64,000 bases of DNA from Polymorphobacter multimanifer (GTDB taxonomy: Bacteria > Pseudomonadota > Alphaproteobacteria > Sphingomonadales > Sphingomonadaceae): contig NZ_JACIIV010000014.1 in the NCBI RefSeq assembly GCF_014205635.1, positions 58,664-122,663 of the forward strand. Direction: 5' to 3'. Shown in pieces: positions 42,352 to 50,808 of the stretch; position 1 is the first letter of the stretch, and every line of letters starts with the position of its first letter. A program made the position numbers and the translations under genes. The notes under the pieces are model-generated. The model had not been told where the DNA came from and did no database searches. It saw only the letters and a program-made list of their open reading frames with translations.

Positions 42352-42543
42352 ATGACCACCCCCGAGCCCGCACCACCCGCCACAACGCCGCCGCCCGCCG
42401 GCGGCGGATGCCTGATCGCCGCCGGGCTGATCATCGGCCCCGTCATCGGCATGCTGCTGGGCGAGGTTTCCGCCGGGCTGGTGATCGGCGGCATCGTCGG
42501 CGTGCTGGCGGCGGTGGTGATGGCGGTGATGCAGCGGCGCTGA
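42352..42543 (+). CDS. 63-residue membrane protein with glycine-rich double TM
   Basis: A small protein with a Pro/Thr-rich N-terminus and two hydrophobic, glycine-zipper-like segments (CLIAAGLIIGPVIGMLLG; AGLVIGGIVGVLAAVVMAVM) and a short basic end. An excellent Shine-Dalgarno (AGGAGG, 5-6 nt spacing) supports that it is real despite its size. It lies between divergent tamA and the convergent S24 repressor. Function unknown. Confidence 0.72.
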   Translation: MTTPEPAPPATTPPPAGGGCLIAAGLIIGPVIGMLLGEVSAGLVIGGIVGVLAAVVMAVMQRR

Positions 42544-42548
42544 TGCGC

Positions 42549-43229
42549 TCAGGATAGCCGCCGGCCAACCCACACCACCCGGCCGATCACCTGCACACCC
42601 GCCGGATCGCAATCATCCCAGCTCGGATAGGCATCATTGTCGGACCGGATGGTCAGCCGCCGGGTGGCGGGGTTGACCGACAATCGCTTCACCAGCAGCG
42701 CATCATCGGTGCGCAGGACGTAGATGCCATCGCGCAGCCGTTCGCTGTCGGCGGTATCGACCAGGATCTGGTCGCCGTCGGCCAGCGTGGGGAGCATGGA
42801 ATCGCCTTGCACGGAAATCACGTTGAGGGCATCGGGGCGTGACGACGCCATCGAGCGAACCCAGCGCGCCTGAAAGGCAAGCACCGAGAGCGGCACTTCA
42901 TCGCCGGCTTCGGCGCCATTGCCGGCCGAGGCGCCGACCGAGAGCTCCGGGATGAGCACATAATCCTCGGCGCGCTGCACGAGTCCGGGGCGCGGCAGCA
43001 CCGCCCGGCTTCCGGCGTCTTCCGGGCCACCAAGCAACCGTTCGGCAATGCCGAAATGCGCTGCCAGCACACGCCGGTCCGCCTCGGAAAGCCGCCGCGG
43101 CACGCCGCGCTTCACGAATTGCTGGATATAGGTCCGATTGCGGCCGAGCAGGCGCGACAGCGACGCATAATCGTCACCACGCGAACCGATCAGCGCGTCC
43201 AGCCGCTTGCGGATGGCCAAGCTGTCCAT
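42549..43229 (-). CDS. LexA-like S24 peptidase-type repressor
   Basis: A 226-residue regulator with an N-terminal Xre-like helix-turn-helix (residues 1-60; YASLSRLLGRNRTYIQQFVKRG) and a C-terminal S24 self-cleavage domain with S144 (VQGDSMLPTL) and K181 (LLVKRLSVN). A likely cleavage bond lies near ASAGNG (101-106). Such proteins act like phage cI, losing activity after DNA damage. AGGAGG precedes the ATG at 43229. The gap to the divergent pair holds two dyads: GACACA/TGTATC around 43264-43275 and CCTA-GACTAG-TAGG at 43287-43300, candidates for its operator. Confidence 0.9.
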   Translation of the reverse strand: MDSLAIRKRLDALIGSRGDDYASLSRLLGRNRTYIQQFVKRGVPRRLSEADRRVLAAHFGIAERLLGGPEDAGSRAVLPRPGLVQRAEDYVLIPELSVGASAGNGAEAGDEVPLSVLAFQARWVRSMASSRPDALNVISVQGDSMLPTLADGDQILVDTADSERLRDGIYVLRTDDALLVKRLSVNPATRRLTIRSDNDAYPSWDDCDPAGVQVIGRVVWVGRRLS

Positions 43230-43391
43230 ATTGGGCGAAACCTCCTCTCCTGGTCCGCTTGCCGACACATGTATCATAGTTTTTTACCTAGACTAGTAGG
43301 AAATGACCGGCGATAAATCGTTAACGGCGCCGAATCGGGGGTAATCCGGCCGAGCGCTGCCATGAAGCGGGTCGGAAAGGGATATGATGCC

Positions 43392-43613
43392 ATGCGCTTG
43401 TTGACACTCGTTGAACGCCATCTGAAAAAGCACGGGGTGCGGCCATCGCGCTTCGGCCGAGTTGCGGCAGGCGATCCGCGTTTCGTGTTCGATCTGCGCC
43501 GCGGCCGCGAGCCGCGTGCCACCACGATCACGCGCGTCGCCGGCTTCATCACGGCTGCCGACGCGCAAGCGACGAACCTTCCCGCGACCTCCATCATGGA
43601 TGCCCGCCGATGA
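43392..43613 (+). CDS. Small basic protein, first of a coupled unknown pair
   Basis: A 73-residue basic protein (from ATG 43392; a start at 43362 would add ten residues) reading MRLLTLVERHLKKHGVRPS, then FGRVAAGDPRFVFDLRRGREP. The FGR-x-A-x-DPRFVxDLRxGRE segment looks like a degenerate winged-helix or Xre-like DNA-binding unit that I have the impression is recurrent in sphingomonads. It ends in an ATGA overlap with the next gene and is divergent from the S24 repressor, which may control the pair. Confidence 0.65.
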   Translation: MRLLTLVERHLKKHGVRPSRFGRVAAGDPRFVFDLRRGREPRATTITRVAGFITAADAQATNLPATSIMDARR

Positions 43614-44041
43614 ACAGCTTCGACGTTTTCCACAGCCGCGGGGCTGGGCGCGCGCCGGCAGACCGCACCAGAGGCCATGCCGCCGCCCTGCTGCGCGGCA
43701 TCGCCGCTGCCGCCGGTCTCGATTCCACTGACAGGGAAAAACCGATACTGATCGTGGAAGAATTGCGAAGTCACGATTGGGCCAGCGCGACCTTCGTCGG
43801 CTTCACCCACAGCTTCAATCTGCGATTGGTCGGGCCCGCCACTGCCGTTGCTGCAGCGGTCGACGCGCTCGCCTTGCGGCTCCCTGATTGGGAGTTTCAC
43901 CTTCCCGGCCACATCGTTGCAGACATCGCGGTGGCGCCTGCGGGACAGGAACGCATCGACGAGCCCGCCATCGTGGCGATCCCCGGTCCCTCCACCGTGT
44001 CTCACCCCTTGGTCGTTAATACTCTTATCATCATTGATTAA
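43610..44041 (+). CDS. Hypothetical protein, second of the coupled pair
   Basis: A 143-residue protein with no signal peptide. The middle reads EKPILIVEELRSHDWASATFVGFTHSFNLRLVGPA (in parts), followed by VDALALRLPDWEFHLPGHIVADIAV, a plausible mixed alpha/beta domain. I do not recognise the family. It is coupled to the small basic protein by a 4-nt overlap and ends just before the repeat-rich efflux promoter. The link to the LexA-like repressor is positional only. Confidence 0.65.
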   Translation: MNSFDVFHSRGAGRAPADRTRGHAAALLRGIAAAAGLDSTDREKPILIVEELRSHDWASATFVGFTHSFNLRLVGPATAVAAAVDALALRLPDWEFHLPGHIVADIAVAPAGQERIDEPAIVAIPGPSTVSHPLVVNTLIIID

Positions 44042-44047
44042 CGCAAC

Positions 44048-44155
44048 TGCGTCAATCTTCCGCAACATCCATGTCAGTTTGACGCATCTTGAGTGACACT
44101 CAAAAAACTGCTTGCTCTGGGGTTTGATCGGTTCATATTGCCCGCCGATCAAACC
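44048..44155 (+). promoter_or_regulatory. Cluster of three inverted repeats upstream of the RND efflux operon
   Basis: TGCGTCAA (44048-44055) faces TTGACGCA (44079-44086); TTGAGTG-A-CACTCAA spans 44089-44103; GGTTTGATCGG (44121-44131) faces CCGATCAAACC (44145-44155) across 13 bp. All arms are perfect. The last dyad ends 12 bp before the adaptor ATG, where no good Shine-Dalgarno is seen, so it may act as DNA operator or as an mRNA hairpin covering the start region. Confidence 0.55.
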
Positions 44156-44167
44156 ACGGGCGCGTCC

Positions 44168-45280
44168 ATGATCAATCGACGGGGCATACACGACATCGGC
44201 TGGGCAGCGCCCTTACAGCGGCGCCGGGCGGTGCTTTGGCTGGCAGCAGGCCTCTGCCTGGCGGCCTGTTCCGATGATGGCGTGCCTGCTCCCGCGCCGG
44301 CGGAAGCGGTGCTGCCGGTCAGCCTTGCCACGGTGGCGCCGGCGTTCGGCGCCAACGAGCTGCGCATTTCCGGCACCGTCCGCCTCAAGCGCGAGACCGC
44401 ACTCGGTTTCAATGCACCAGGACGGATCGCGGCCATTACCGTGCTCGAAGGCGAGCAGGTGCGGCAGGGCCAGGTGCTGGCGCGGCTCGATCTCACCAGC
44501 CTCGATGCCAGCACCAGCACCGCCCAGGCCGAGCTGGTGCGAGCCCAGGCCGATCATGCGCGGCTGCAGGGCCTTTTCGACAAGGGATGGGTCACCGCAC
44601 CGCGCGTGGAAACGGCGCGGGCATCGCTCGATTCAGCGCGGGCGCGCCTTCGCCAGACGCGCTTCGACGAAGGCCTTGGCGTCATCCGTGCGCCCTCGTC
44701 CGGCACCGTGCTGCGGCGCCCGCTCGAGCCGGGTCAGATCGTCCAGCCGGGCCAGACCGTCCTTGTCGTTGGCGAGGCCTCGAGCGGCATGGTGCTGCGG
44801 CTGCCGGTTGCCGATGGCGATGTGGCACGGCTGCGGCTCGGCCAGCCGGCGACCGTGGTGCTGCCGGCGCTCGGCGATGCGCCGATCATCGCCACCGTTT
44901 CCGAAATCGGCGCGCGCGGCGATGATGCCACCGGCACCTTCCGGGTCGAGCTCAGCCTGCCGGCCTCGGCCAATCTGCGCTCGGGGCTCATCGGCGAGGC
45001 GCGGCTGATGCTCTCGGCGCCGCCGCAGGGCGTGGCGGGCAGTGCCGAGCGCGATCTTGCCAGCGTGCCGGCAACCGCGCTTTTCAGCGTCCGCGCCGAT
45101 GAAGGCTTTGTCTATGTCCATGATGCCGCCACCGGCCGGGTGCGGCTGCGGCAGGTCGCGGTGGGTGCCGTGCGCGACAATGCGGTCATCATCACCGGCG
45201 GCCTCAAGCAGGGCGAGCACGTGGTGACCTCCGGCCCCGACCGGCTGCGCGATGGCATGCGCGTCAAGGTTGCCGCGTGA
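44168..45280 (+). CDS. RND efflux periplasmic adaptor (membrane fusion) lipoprotein
   Basis: A 370-residue MFP/HlyD-type adaptor. The lipoprotein signal ends LCLAAC with cysteine about 34. Features in order: beta-barrel strand LRISGTVRLKRETALGF, lipoyl half GRIAAITVLEGEQVRQGQVLARLD, a helical hairpin (TAQAELVRAQADHARLQGLFDKG in parts), second lipoyl half VIRAPSSGTVLRRPLEPGQIVQPG, barrel and membrane-proximal domain ending VVTSGPDRLRDGMRVKV. It links the RND pump to an outer-membrane channel, which is not encoded nearby. The ATG at 44168 precedes the signal; its end overlaps the pump gene. Confidence 0.92.
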   Translation: MINRRGIHDIGWAAPLQRRRAVLWLAAGLCLAACSDDGVPAPAPAEAVLPVSLATVAPAFGANELRISGTVRLKRETALGFNAPGRIAAITVLEGEQVRQGQVLARLDLTSLDASTSTAQAELVRAQADHARLQGLFDKGWVTAPRVETARASLDSARARLRQTRFDEGLGVIRAPSSGTVLRRPLEPGQIVQPGQTVLVVGEASSGMVLRLPVADGDVARLRLGQPATVVLPALGDAPIIATVSEIGARGDDATGTFRVELSLPASANLRSGLIGEARLMLSAPPQGVAGSAERDLASVPATALFSVRADEGFVYVHDAATGRVRLRQVAVGAVRDNAVIITGGLKQGEHVVTSGPDRLRDGMRVKVAA

Positions 45281-48200
45281 ACATCATCAATTTTGCGATC
45301 GCGCGCTGGCAGATCACGCTCGTGGTCTTCGCGCTGCTGGTGGCGATCGGGCTGTCGAGCTTCTTCTCGATCCCGCGTTCGGTCGATCCGCATTTTCCGT
45401 CGCCGTTCATCATCGTCGTCGCCACCGTGCCGGGCGCCGAGCCTTCGGACATGGAAACCACCATCGCCAAGCCGATCGAGGATGTGCTGCAAGGGGTCGA
45501 TGGCATCGTCAAGGTGGCCTCCACCAACACCGACAGCTCGTCGGTGATCACCGCCGAGTTCAGCTGGGACGACAACCCCGAGAAGAAATACGACGAGGTG
45601 GTGCGCGAGGTGAACGCCATCCGCGGCACCTTGCCCTCGGCGCTGCAGCGGCTCGAATTCCGGCGCAGCCGCACCACCGAGGCCGCCATCCTGCAGTTCG
45701 CCCTCGTCTCCGACACCGCCTCGTACCGGCGGCTGGAAAAGCTCGGCAAGGATCTTCGCGAGCGGATGAACCGCGTGCCGGGCGTGCGCGAGACGCGTGT
45801 CTGGGGCATTCCGCGTCCGGAAGTGACCGTGGCGCTCGATCTCGGGCGCATGGCACAGCTCGGCCTGCCCGTCACCGCCGTCACCGATGCGCTGCGCCAG
45901 GGCTCGACCGATCTACCGCCTGGCGCCGTGCACAGCGGTGACCAGCGGCTCAACGTGCAGGCCGGCGGCGCCTTCAAGTCGGTCGGGGAGATTGCCGACG
46001 AGCCGGTGCGGGCGCGTGATGGCAGCCTGATCCGCGTCAGGGATGTGGCGCAGGTCGGCTGGGGCTATGAGGAGCAGCCGCACATCGCGCGCTACAATGG
46101 CAAGCGCGCGGTGTGGGTGACACTCCAGCAGAAGGACAATCTCAACGTCCTCGATATCCGCAACGATGCGGTGGCGGCGGCCGAGGCGTTCCGCGCACAA
46201 TTGCCGCCCGACGTGACGCTCGAGCTGGGCTTCGACCAGTCGCTCGACATCGGCCGCAAGCTGGCCACGCTGGCGCGCGACTTCGGCATCGCGCTGCTGC
46301 TGGTGCTCATCACGCTGCTGCCGCTGGGGCTGCGCGCCTCGCTGGTGGTCATGGTGTCGGTGCCGCTCAGCCTGGCGATCGGCGTGGCGGTGCTCAGCTT
46401 CACCGGCTTCACCCTCAACCAGCTGGCGATTTCGGGCTTCATCATCGCCCTCGGGCTGCTTGTCGACGATTCGATCGTGGTCACCGAGAACATCGCCCGC
46501 CACCTGCGCGAGGGCGAGGACCGCATGTCGGCGGCGATCTCGGGCACCCGCGAGATTGCCGTGGCGGTGCTCGGCTGCACCTTCGTGCTGCTGTTCGCCT
46601 TCCTGCCGCTGGCGTTCCTGCCCGAAGGGGCGGGCAAGTTCACTCGCTCGCTCCCCGTGGCGGTGCTCGGCACGGTGGCGGCATCGCTGCTGGTGTCGCT
46701 CACCATCGTGCCCTTTCTGGCCAGCCGCATCTTGCCGCGCACCGAGACCGAGCATGGCAACCGCTTCCTGCAGGCAGTGCAGAAGGGCATCCAGACCTTC
46801 TACGCGCCGATCCTCCACTGGTCGCTGGAGCGGCCATGGCGCGCCATGGCCATCGCCACCGGAATCGTCATCTCGGGCTTCGGGCTGGTGCCGTTCATCG
46901 GATCGAGCCTGTTCCCGCCCGCCGATGCGCCCTATTTCCTCGTCACCGTGCGTGCCCCCGAGGGTGCCGCCATCACCCAGACCGAGCGTGCCACGCGCTT
47001 TGTGGAAGCAGCGCTCAAGGACGAGCCGCTGGTGCAAACGCTGATGACCAACATCGGGCGCGGCAACCCGCAGATCTTCTACAACCAGCGCTCGTTCGAC
47101 CAGCGGACCAACCTCGGCGAAGTGTTCGTCGTGCTGGAAGAGTGGGACCAATATGATGGTCCGGCCCTGGTCGAGCGGCTGCGCGCCAGGCTCGATACCA
47201 GCCCCGACGCGCAATACACCGTGAAAATCTTCCAGAACGGCCCGCCGATCGACGCGCCGATCCTGGTCCGCATCTTCGGACCCGATCTCGATGTCCTCAA
47301 GCGGCTGGCAACCGAGACCGAGGCGCTGATGCGCAAGGTGCCGGGCACCCGCGACGTCAACAATCCCATCGCCACCGATCAGCCCCGCCTCGATCTCGGG
47401 CTGGACAGTGGCAAGGCCGCCTTGCTCGGCGTTGTGCCGGGTGCCCCGCGCCGCATCCTGCGCCTCAGCCTTGCCGGCGAGGCCGCCGGACGCTTCCGCG
47501 ACAATGAGGGGGACAGCTATGATGTCGTCGTCCGCCTGCCGCTCGTCACACGCCAGCCGGTGTCGATCCTCGATCAGGTTTATGTGCCCGCGGCGGGCGG
47601 CGCCATTCCGCTGCGCGAGATCGCCAGCCCGCAGCTCGATTCCGCGCCGCCGCGGATCAGCCGCGAGAGCCAGCAGCGCGTGGTGTCGCTGACAACCGAA
47701 ATCGCCCCCGGATTCCTCACGGCGTCGGTGAACGATGCGGTGTTCAAGGCGATCGAGACGGTCAAGCTTCCCGAAGGCTATCGCTTCGCCGCCGGCGGCG
47801 AGGCGGAGGCGCGGTCACGCAGCTTCTCAGGGCTGGGGCCGATCATCGCGCTGGCGGTGTTCGGCATCCTCGGCGTCCTCGTCGTCGAATTCGGCCGCTT
47901 CCGCGAAGTGGCGGTGGTTGCCGGCGTCATCCCGCTCGGCATCTTCGGCGGGCTGGTGGCGCTGTTCCTCACCGGCAATTCGATCAGCTACACGGCCGTC
48001 ATCGGGTTCGTGGCGCTGATCGGAATCGAGATCAAGAATTCGATCCTGCTCGTCGATTTCACCACCCAGCTTCGCGCCGCCGGCATGGCGCTGCGCCCGG
48101 CCATCGAGCGCGCCGGCGAAGTGCGATTCCTGCCCGTGCTGCTCACCAGCGTCACCGCAATCGGCGGCCTGCTGCCGCTCGCACTGTCGGGCTCGGGGCT

Positions 48201-48351
48201 CTACGGCCCGCTGGCCTGGGTCATCATCGGCGGTCTGGTCTCGTCGACGGTGCTCAGCCGCATCGTCACGCCGGTCATGTATCTGCTGATCGTGCGCGGC
48301 CACGAGGCCCCGACGATGGCACCGATCGACGGTGCCATCGCGATTCCCTGA
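45277..48351 (+). CDS. RND-family efflux transporter permease
   Basis: A 1024-residue AcrB/HAE-type pump with twelve membrane segments, two large periplasmic loops and a proton-relay region in TM4 (GLLVDDSIVVTENI) and TM10. The N-terminus (INFAIARWQITLVVFALLVAIGL in parts) and the TETEALMRKVPGTRDV porter region fit the subgroup often found with lipoprotein adaptors in proteobacteria. The start is a GTG in a GTGA overlap with the adaptor stop. Substrate is unknown; drugs, solvents or metals are possible for the family. Confidence 0.94.
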   Translation: MNIINFAIARWQITLVVFALLVAIGLSSFFSIPRSVDPHFPSPFIIVVATVPGAEPSDMETTIAKPIEDVLQGVDGIVKVASTNTDSSSVITAEFSWDDNPEKKYDEVVREVNAIRGTLPSALQRLEFRRSRTTEAAILQFALVSDTASYRRLEKLGKDLRERMNRVPGVRETRVWGIPRPEVTVALDLGRMAQLGLPVTAVTDALRQGSTDLPPGAVHSGDQRLNVQAGGAFKSVGEIADEPVRARDGSLIRVRDVAQVGWGYEEQPHIARYNGKRAVWVTLQQKDNLNVLDIRNDAVAAAEAFRAQLPPDVTLELGFDQSLDIGRKLATLARDFGIALLLVLITLLPLGLRASLVVMVSVPLSLAIGVAVLSFTGFTLNQLAISGFIIALGLLVDDSIVVTENIARHLREGEDRMSAAISGTREIAVAVLGCTFVLLFAFLPLAFLPEGAGKFTRSLPVAVLGTVAASLLVSLTIVPFLASRILPRTETEHGNRFLQAVQKGIQTFYAPILHWSLERPWRAMAIATGIVISGFGLVPFIGSSLFPPADAPYFLVTVRAPEGAAITQTERATRFVEAALKDEPLVQTLMTNIGRGNPQIFYNQRSFDQRTNLGEVFVVLEEWDQYDGPALVERLRARLDTSPDAQYTVKIFQNGPPIDAPILVRIFGPDLDVLKRLATETEALMRKVPGTRDVNNPIATDQPRLDLGLDSGKAALLGVVPGAPRRILRLSLAGEAAGRFRDNEGDSYDVVVRLPLVTRQPVSILDQVYVPAAGGAIPLREIASPQLDSAPPRISRESQQRVVSLTTEIAPGFLTASVNDAVFKAIETVKLPEGYRFAAGGEAEARSRSFSGLGPIIALAVFGILGVLVVEFGRFREVAVVAGVIPLGIFGGLVALFLTGNSISYTAVIGFVALIGIEIKNSILLVDFTTQLRAAGMALRPAIERAGEVRFLPVLLTSVTAIGGLLPLALSGSGLYGPLAWVIIGGLVSSTVLSRIVTPVMYLLIVRGHEAPTMAPIDGAIAIP

Positions 48352-48366
48352 GGCCGGAAACGCCGC

Positions 48367-49041
48367 TCAACCGTGCGCGTGCGCGGTTGTTTCCTTCAGA
48401 TACTCGCCGACCTCGTCGGCATAGAGCTCGCTCACCGGCTCGAAGGCGTCGGTCTCTGCATTCAGCGCCAGCACCTCGCCGGCGCCGATATCATAGACCC
48501 AGCCATGCAGCTGCAACTCGCCCTTGGCGATGGCCACGGCGACAGTCGGATGCGTCTTGAGATGGTTGAGCTGCAGGCGGATGTTCTGCTCGAGCAGCAT
48601 GACCATCCGGTCGTGCTCGTTCAGATCCTGGCCGATGGCGCCGACGATATCGACAGCGGCGCGCATATACCCGAGCCAATCCCGCACATGGGGGAGGTTA
48701 TCGAGCTTGTCGAGATCCATCGCACCCTTGGCGGCGCCGCAATCGGTATGCCCGCAGATCACGATGTGCGGCACCTTGAGCGCGCCGACGGCAAACTCGA
48801 TCGCAGCCGTGGTGGCGCCGGTCGAATTGCTGTGGGGAGGCACGATGTTGCCGGCGTTGCGCACCACGAACAGATCGCCCGGCAATGTTTGCGTCAGCAT
48901 CCCGAGCTCGATCCGGGAATCGGAACAGGTGATGAACAACGCTTCGGGCTTCTGGCCCTTGCTCAGCATCCCGAACAGATCGACGTTCTTGGGATAAATT
49001 TCCTTCTGGAACTTCACCACGCCCGCTGCGAATTTCGACAC
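48367..49041 (-). CDS. can: Beta-carbonic anhydrase
   Basis: A 224-residue zinc enzyme that hydrates CO2 to bicarbonate. Zinc ligands C39 (ITCSDSR), H98 and C101 (GHTDCGA), with the D41-R43 dyad, are all present. Bicarbonate supply would serve the pyruvate carboxylase and other carboxylases. No signal peptide, so cytoplasmic. Converges on the RND pump gene and diverges from metZ. Confidence 0.95.
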   Translation of the reverse strand: MSKFAAGVVKFQKEIYPKNVDLFGMLSKGQKPEALFITCSDSRIELGMLTQTLPGDLFVVRNAGNIVPPHSNSTGATTAAIEFAVGALKVPHIVICGHTDCGAAKGAMDLDKLDNLPHVRDWLGYMRAAVDIVGAIGQDLNEHDRMVMLLEQNIRLQLNHLKTHPTVAVAIAKGELQLHGWVYDIGAGEVLALNAETDAFEPVSELYADEVGEYLKETTAHAHG

Positions 49042-49182
49042 TTCAAACTCCTTCGAATCAATAGGGATTTAATCGATGACTATGCTTTACAACCTTCCAT
49101 GGCAGAGTCCGAACCCAAGCTGAACGAAAGCCGGGTCCGGGCCTGATTGCGCGCATTGGCGGGGACGGCTATCCCATCGCGG

Positions 49183-50391
49183 ATGAAACGCACCACTGGC
49201 CAATCCCCCGCCCATACCTCGAAGTGGCGCCCCGCCACGCAGATGGTGCGCGGTGGCACGATGCGCACCGAAGTGGGCGAGACATCGGAGGCGCTCTTCC
49301 TCACCAGCGGCTATTGCTACGACAATGCCGAGGAAGCCGCCGCGCGCTTCCGCGGCGAACGACCGGGGATGACCTACAGCCGGCTGCAGAACCCCACCGT
49401 GGAGATGATGGAGCAGCGCCTCGCGTTGATCGAGGGCGCCGAATCCGCGCGGGCCACCGCCAGCGGCATGGCAGCGATGACCGCGGCCCTGCTCTGCCAG
49501 CTTTCCGCCGGCGATCATCTGGTGGCCGGCAAGGCGCTGTTCGGCTCGTGCCGCGTGCTGGTGGACAGCATCCTGCCGCGCTTCGGCATCGAGACGACCA
49601 CCGTCGATGCGCGCGACACGCAAGCCTGGGCCAAGGCACGGCGCCCCAACACCAAGGCGTTCTTCCTCGAATCCCCGAGCAACCCCGGCCTCGACATCAC
49701 CGACCTGCGCGCCGTCGCGGATATCGCGCACGATGCCGGCGCGCTGGTGGTGGTCGACAACGCCTTTGCCAGCCCCATCGTGCAGCGGCCGCTCGAGCAC
49801 GGCGCCGATATCGTGGCCTATAGCGCCACCAAGCTGATGGACGGGCAGGGCAGGGTGCTCGCCGGCGCGGTGCTCGGCTCCGAGCAATGGATGAACGACG
49901 TCTATCTCGCCTTCGCCCGCCACACCGGCCCCAACCTCTCCCCCTTCAACGCCTGGCTGATCTTGAAGTCCTTGGAAACGCTCGACCTGCGCGTGTCGCG
50001 CGCCTGCGAGAACGCGCAGCGGGTGGCGAGCTTCCTCGAAGCCCGGGTGCCGCGGCTGCTCTACCCCGGCCTCGCCTCGCACCCCCAGCATGCGCTCGCC
50101 ATGCGGCAGATGCGCAAGGGCGGCACCATCATCGCGCTGCATCTGGATGGCGGCCGCGAAGCCGCGCACGGCCTGCTCGATGCGCTCGAACTCATCGACA
50201 TCTCGAACAACCTCGGCGACAGCCGGACGCTGATGACCCACCCCGCGAGCACCACCCATGCCAGCGTGAGTGCGGCCATCCAGGCCGAGATGGGCATCAC
50301 CGAGGGCATGCTGCGGCTGTCGGTCGGGCTCGAGGATGCCGACGACCTGATCGACGATCTCGACCGCGCGCTCAAGGCGATCGGGCTATGA
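49183..50391 (+). CDS. metZ: O-succinylhomoserine sulfhydrylase
   Basis: A 402-residue Cys/Met-metabolism PLP enzyme. PLP-lysine K217 is in VAYSATKLMDGQG; other family signatures are SGYCYDNAEEAAARF near the N-terminus, MTYSRLQNPTVEMMEQRLA, and SLGDSRTL/HPASTTHA near the end. It converts O-succinylhomoserine plus sulfide to homocysteine, the direct sulfhydrylation route of methionine synthesis. The SGYxYDNAE and ATASGMAAM motifs fit MetZ rather than MetB/MetC. The ATG at 49183 is chosen because homology starts soon after; apaG follows with a 4-nt overlap. Confidence 0.93.
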   Translation: MKRTTGQSPAHTSKWRPATQMVRGGTMRTEVGETSEALFLTSGYCYDNAEEAAARFRGERPGMTYSRLQNPTVEMMEQRLALIEGAESARATASGMAAMTAALLCQLSAGDHLVAGKALFGSCRVLVDSILPRFGIETTTVDARDTQAWAKARRPNTKAFFLESPSNPGLDITDLRAVADIAHDAGALVVVDNAFASPIVQRPLEHGADIVAYSATKLMDGQGRVLAGAVLGSEQWMNDVYLAFARHTGPNLSPFNAWLILKSLETLDLRVSRACENAQRVASFLEARVPRLLYPGLASHPQHALAMRQMRKGGTIIALHLDGGREAAHGLLDALELIDISNNLGDSRTLMTHPASTTHASVSAAIQAEMGITEGMLRLSVGLEDADDLIDDLDRALKAIGL

Positions 50392-50798
50392 GCACGGTTA
50401 TGGACCTCTTCTTCACGCACAGCGCCACCACGCACGGCATCACCGTGCGCGTGGCGCCGCGCTACCTGCCCGAACAGTCCGATCCGCATGGCCATCGCTT
50501 CGTGTGGAGCTATCATGTGCGGCTGGAAAACCATTCCAACGACATCGTGCAACTGCTGCGCCGCCACTGGTTCATCACCGATGGCGAGGGCCGGGTGAGC
50601 GAGGTGGAAGGCGAGGGCGTTGTCGGCGAGCAGCCGGTCATCCCGCCCGGCGGCAGCTTCGACTATGTTTCCGGCTGCCCGCTGCCCACCCCGCGTGGCA
50701 GCATGGCGGGGCGCTACCATATGGACGGGCCGGATGGCGGCTTCGATGTCCTCATCCCCGGCTTCGCGCTCGTCCGTCCCTCCGCCGGCACGGAATGA
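50388..50798 (+). CDS. apaG: ApaG domain protein
   Basis: A 136-residue protein with the ApaG/DUF525 fibronectin-III-like fold: YLPEQSDPHGHRFVWSYHVRLENHSNDIVQLLRRHWFITD (in parts), VVGEQPVIPPGGSFDYVSGCPLPTPRGSMAGRY and the final FDVLIPGFAL. ApaG binds nucleotides and is linked to Co2+/Mg2+ and Ap4A phenotypes in E. coli, but its biochemical role is unsettled. Coupled to metZ (ATGA), as in other alphaproteobacteria. Confidence 0.93.
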   Translation: MSTVMDLFFTHSATTHGITVRVAPRYLPEQSDPHGHRFVWSYHVRLENHSNDIVQLLRRHWFITDGEGRVSEVEGEGVVGEQPVIPPGGSFDYVSGCPLPTPRGSMAGRYHMDGPDGGFDVLIPGFALVRPSAGTE

Positions 50799-50808
50799 CG
50801 ATCCCCGC

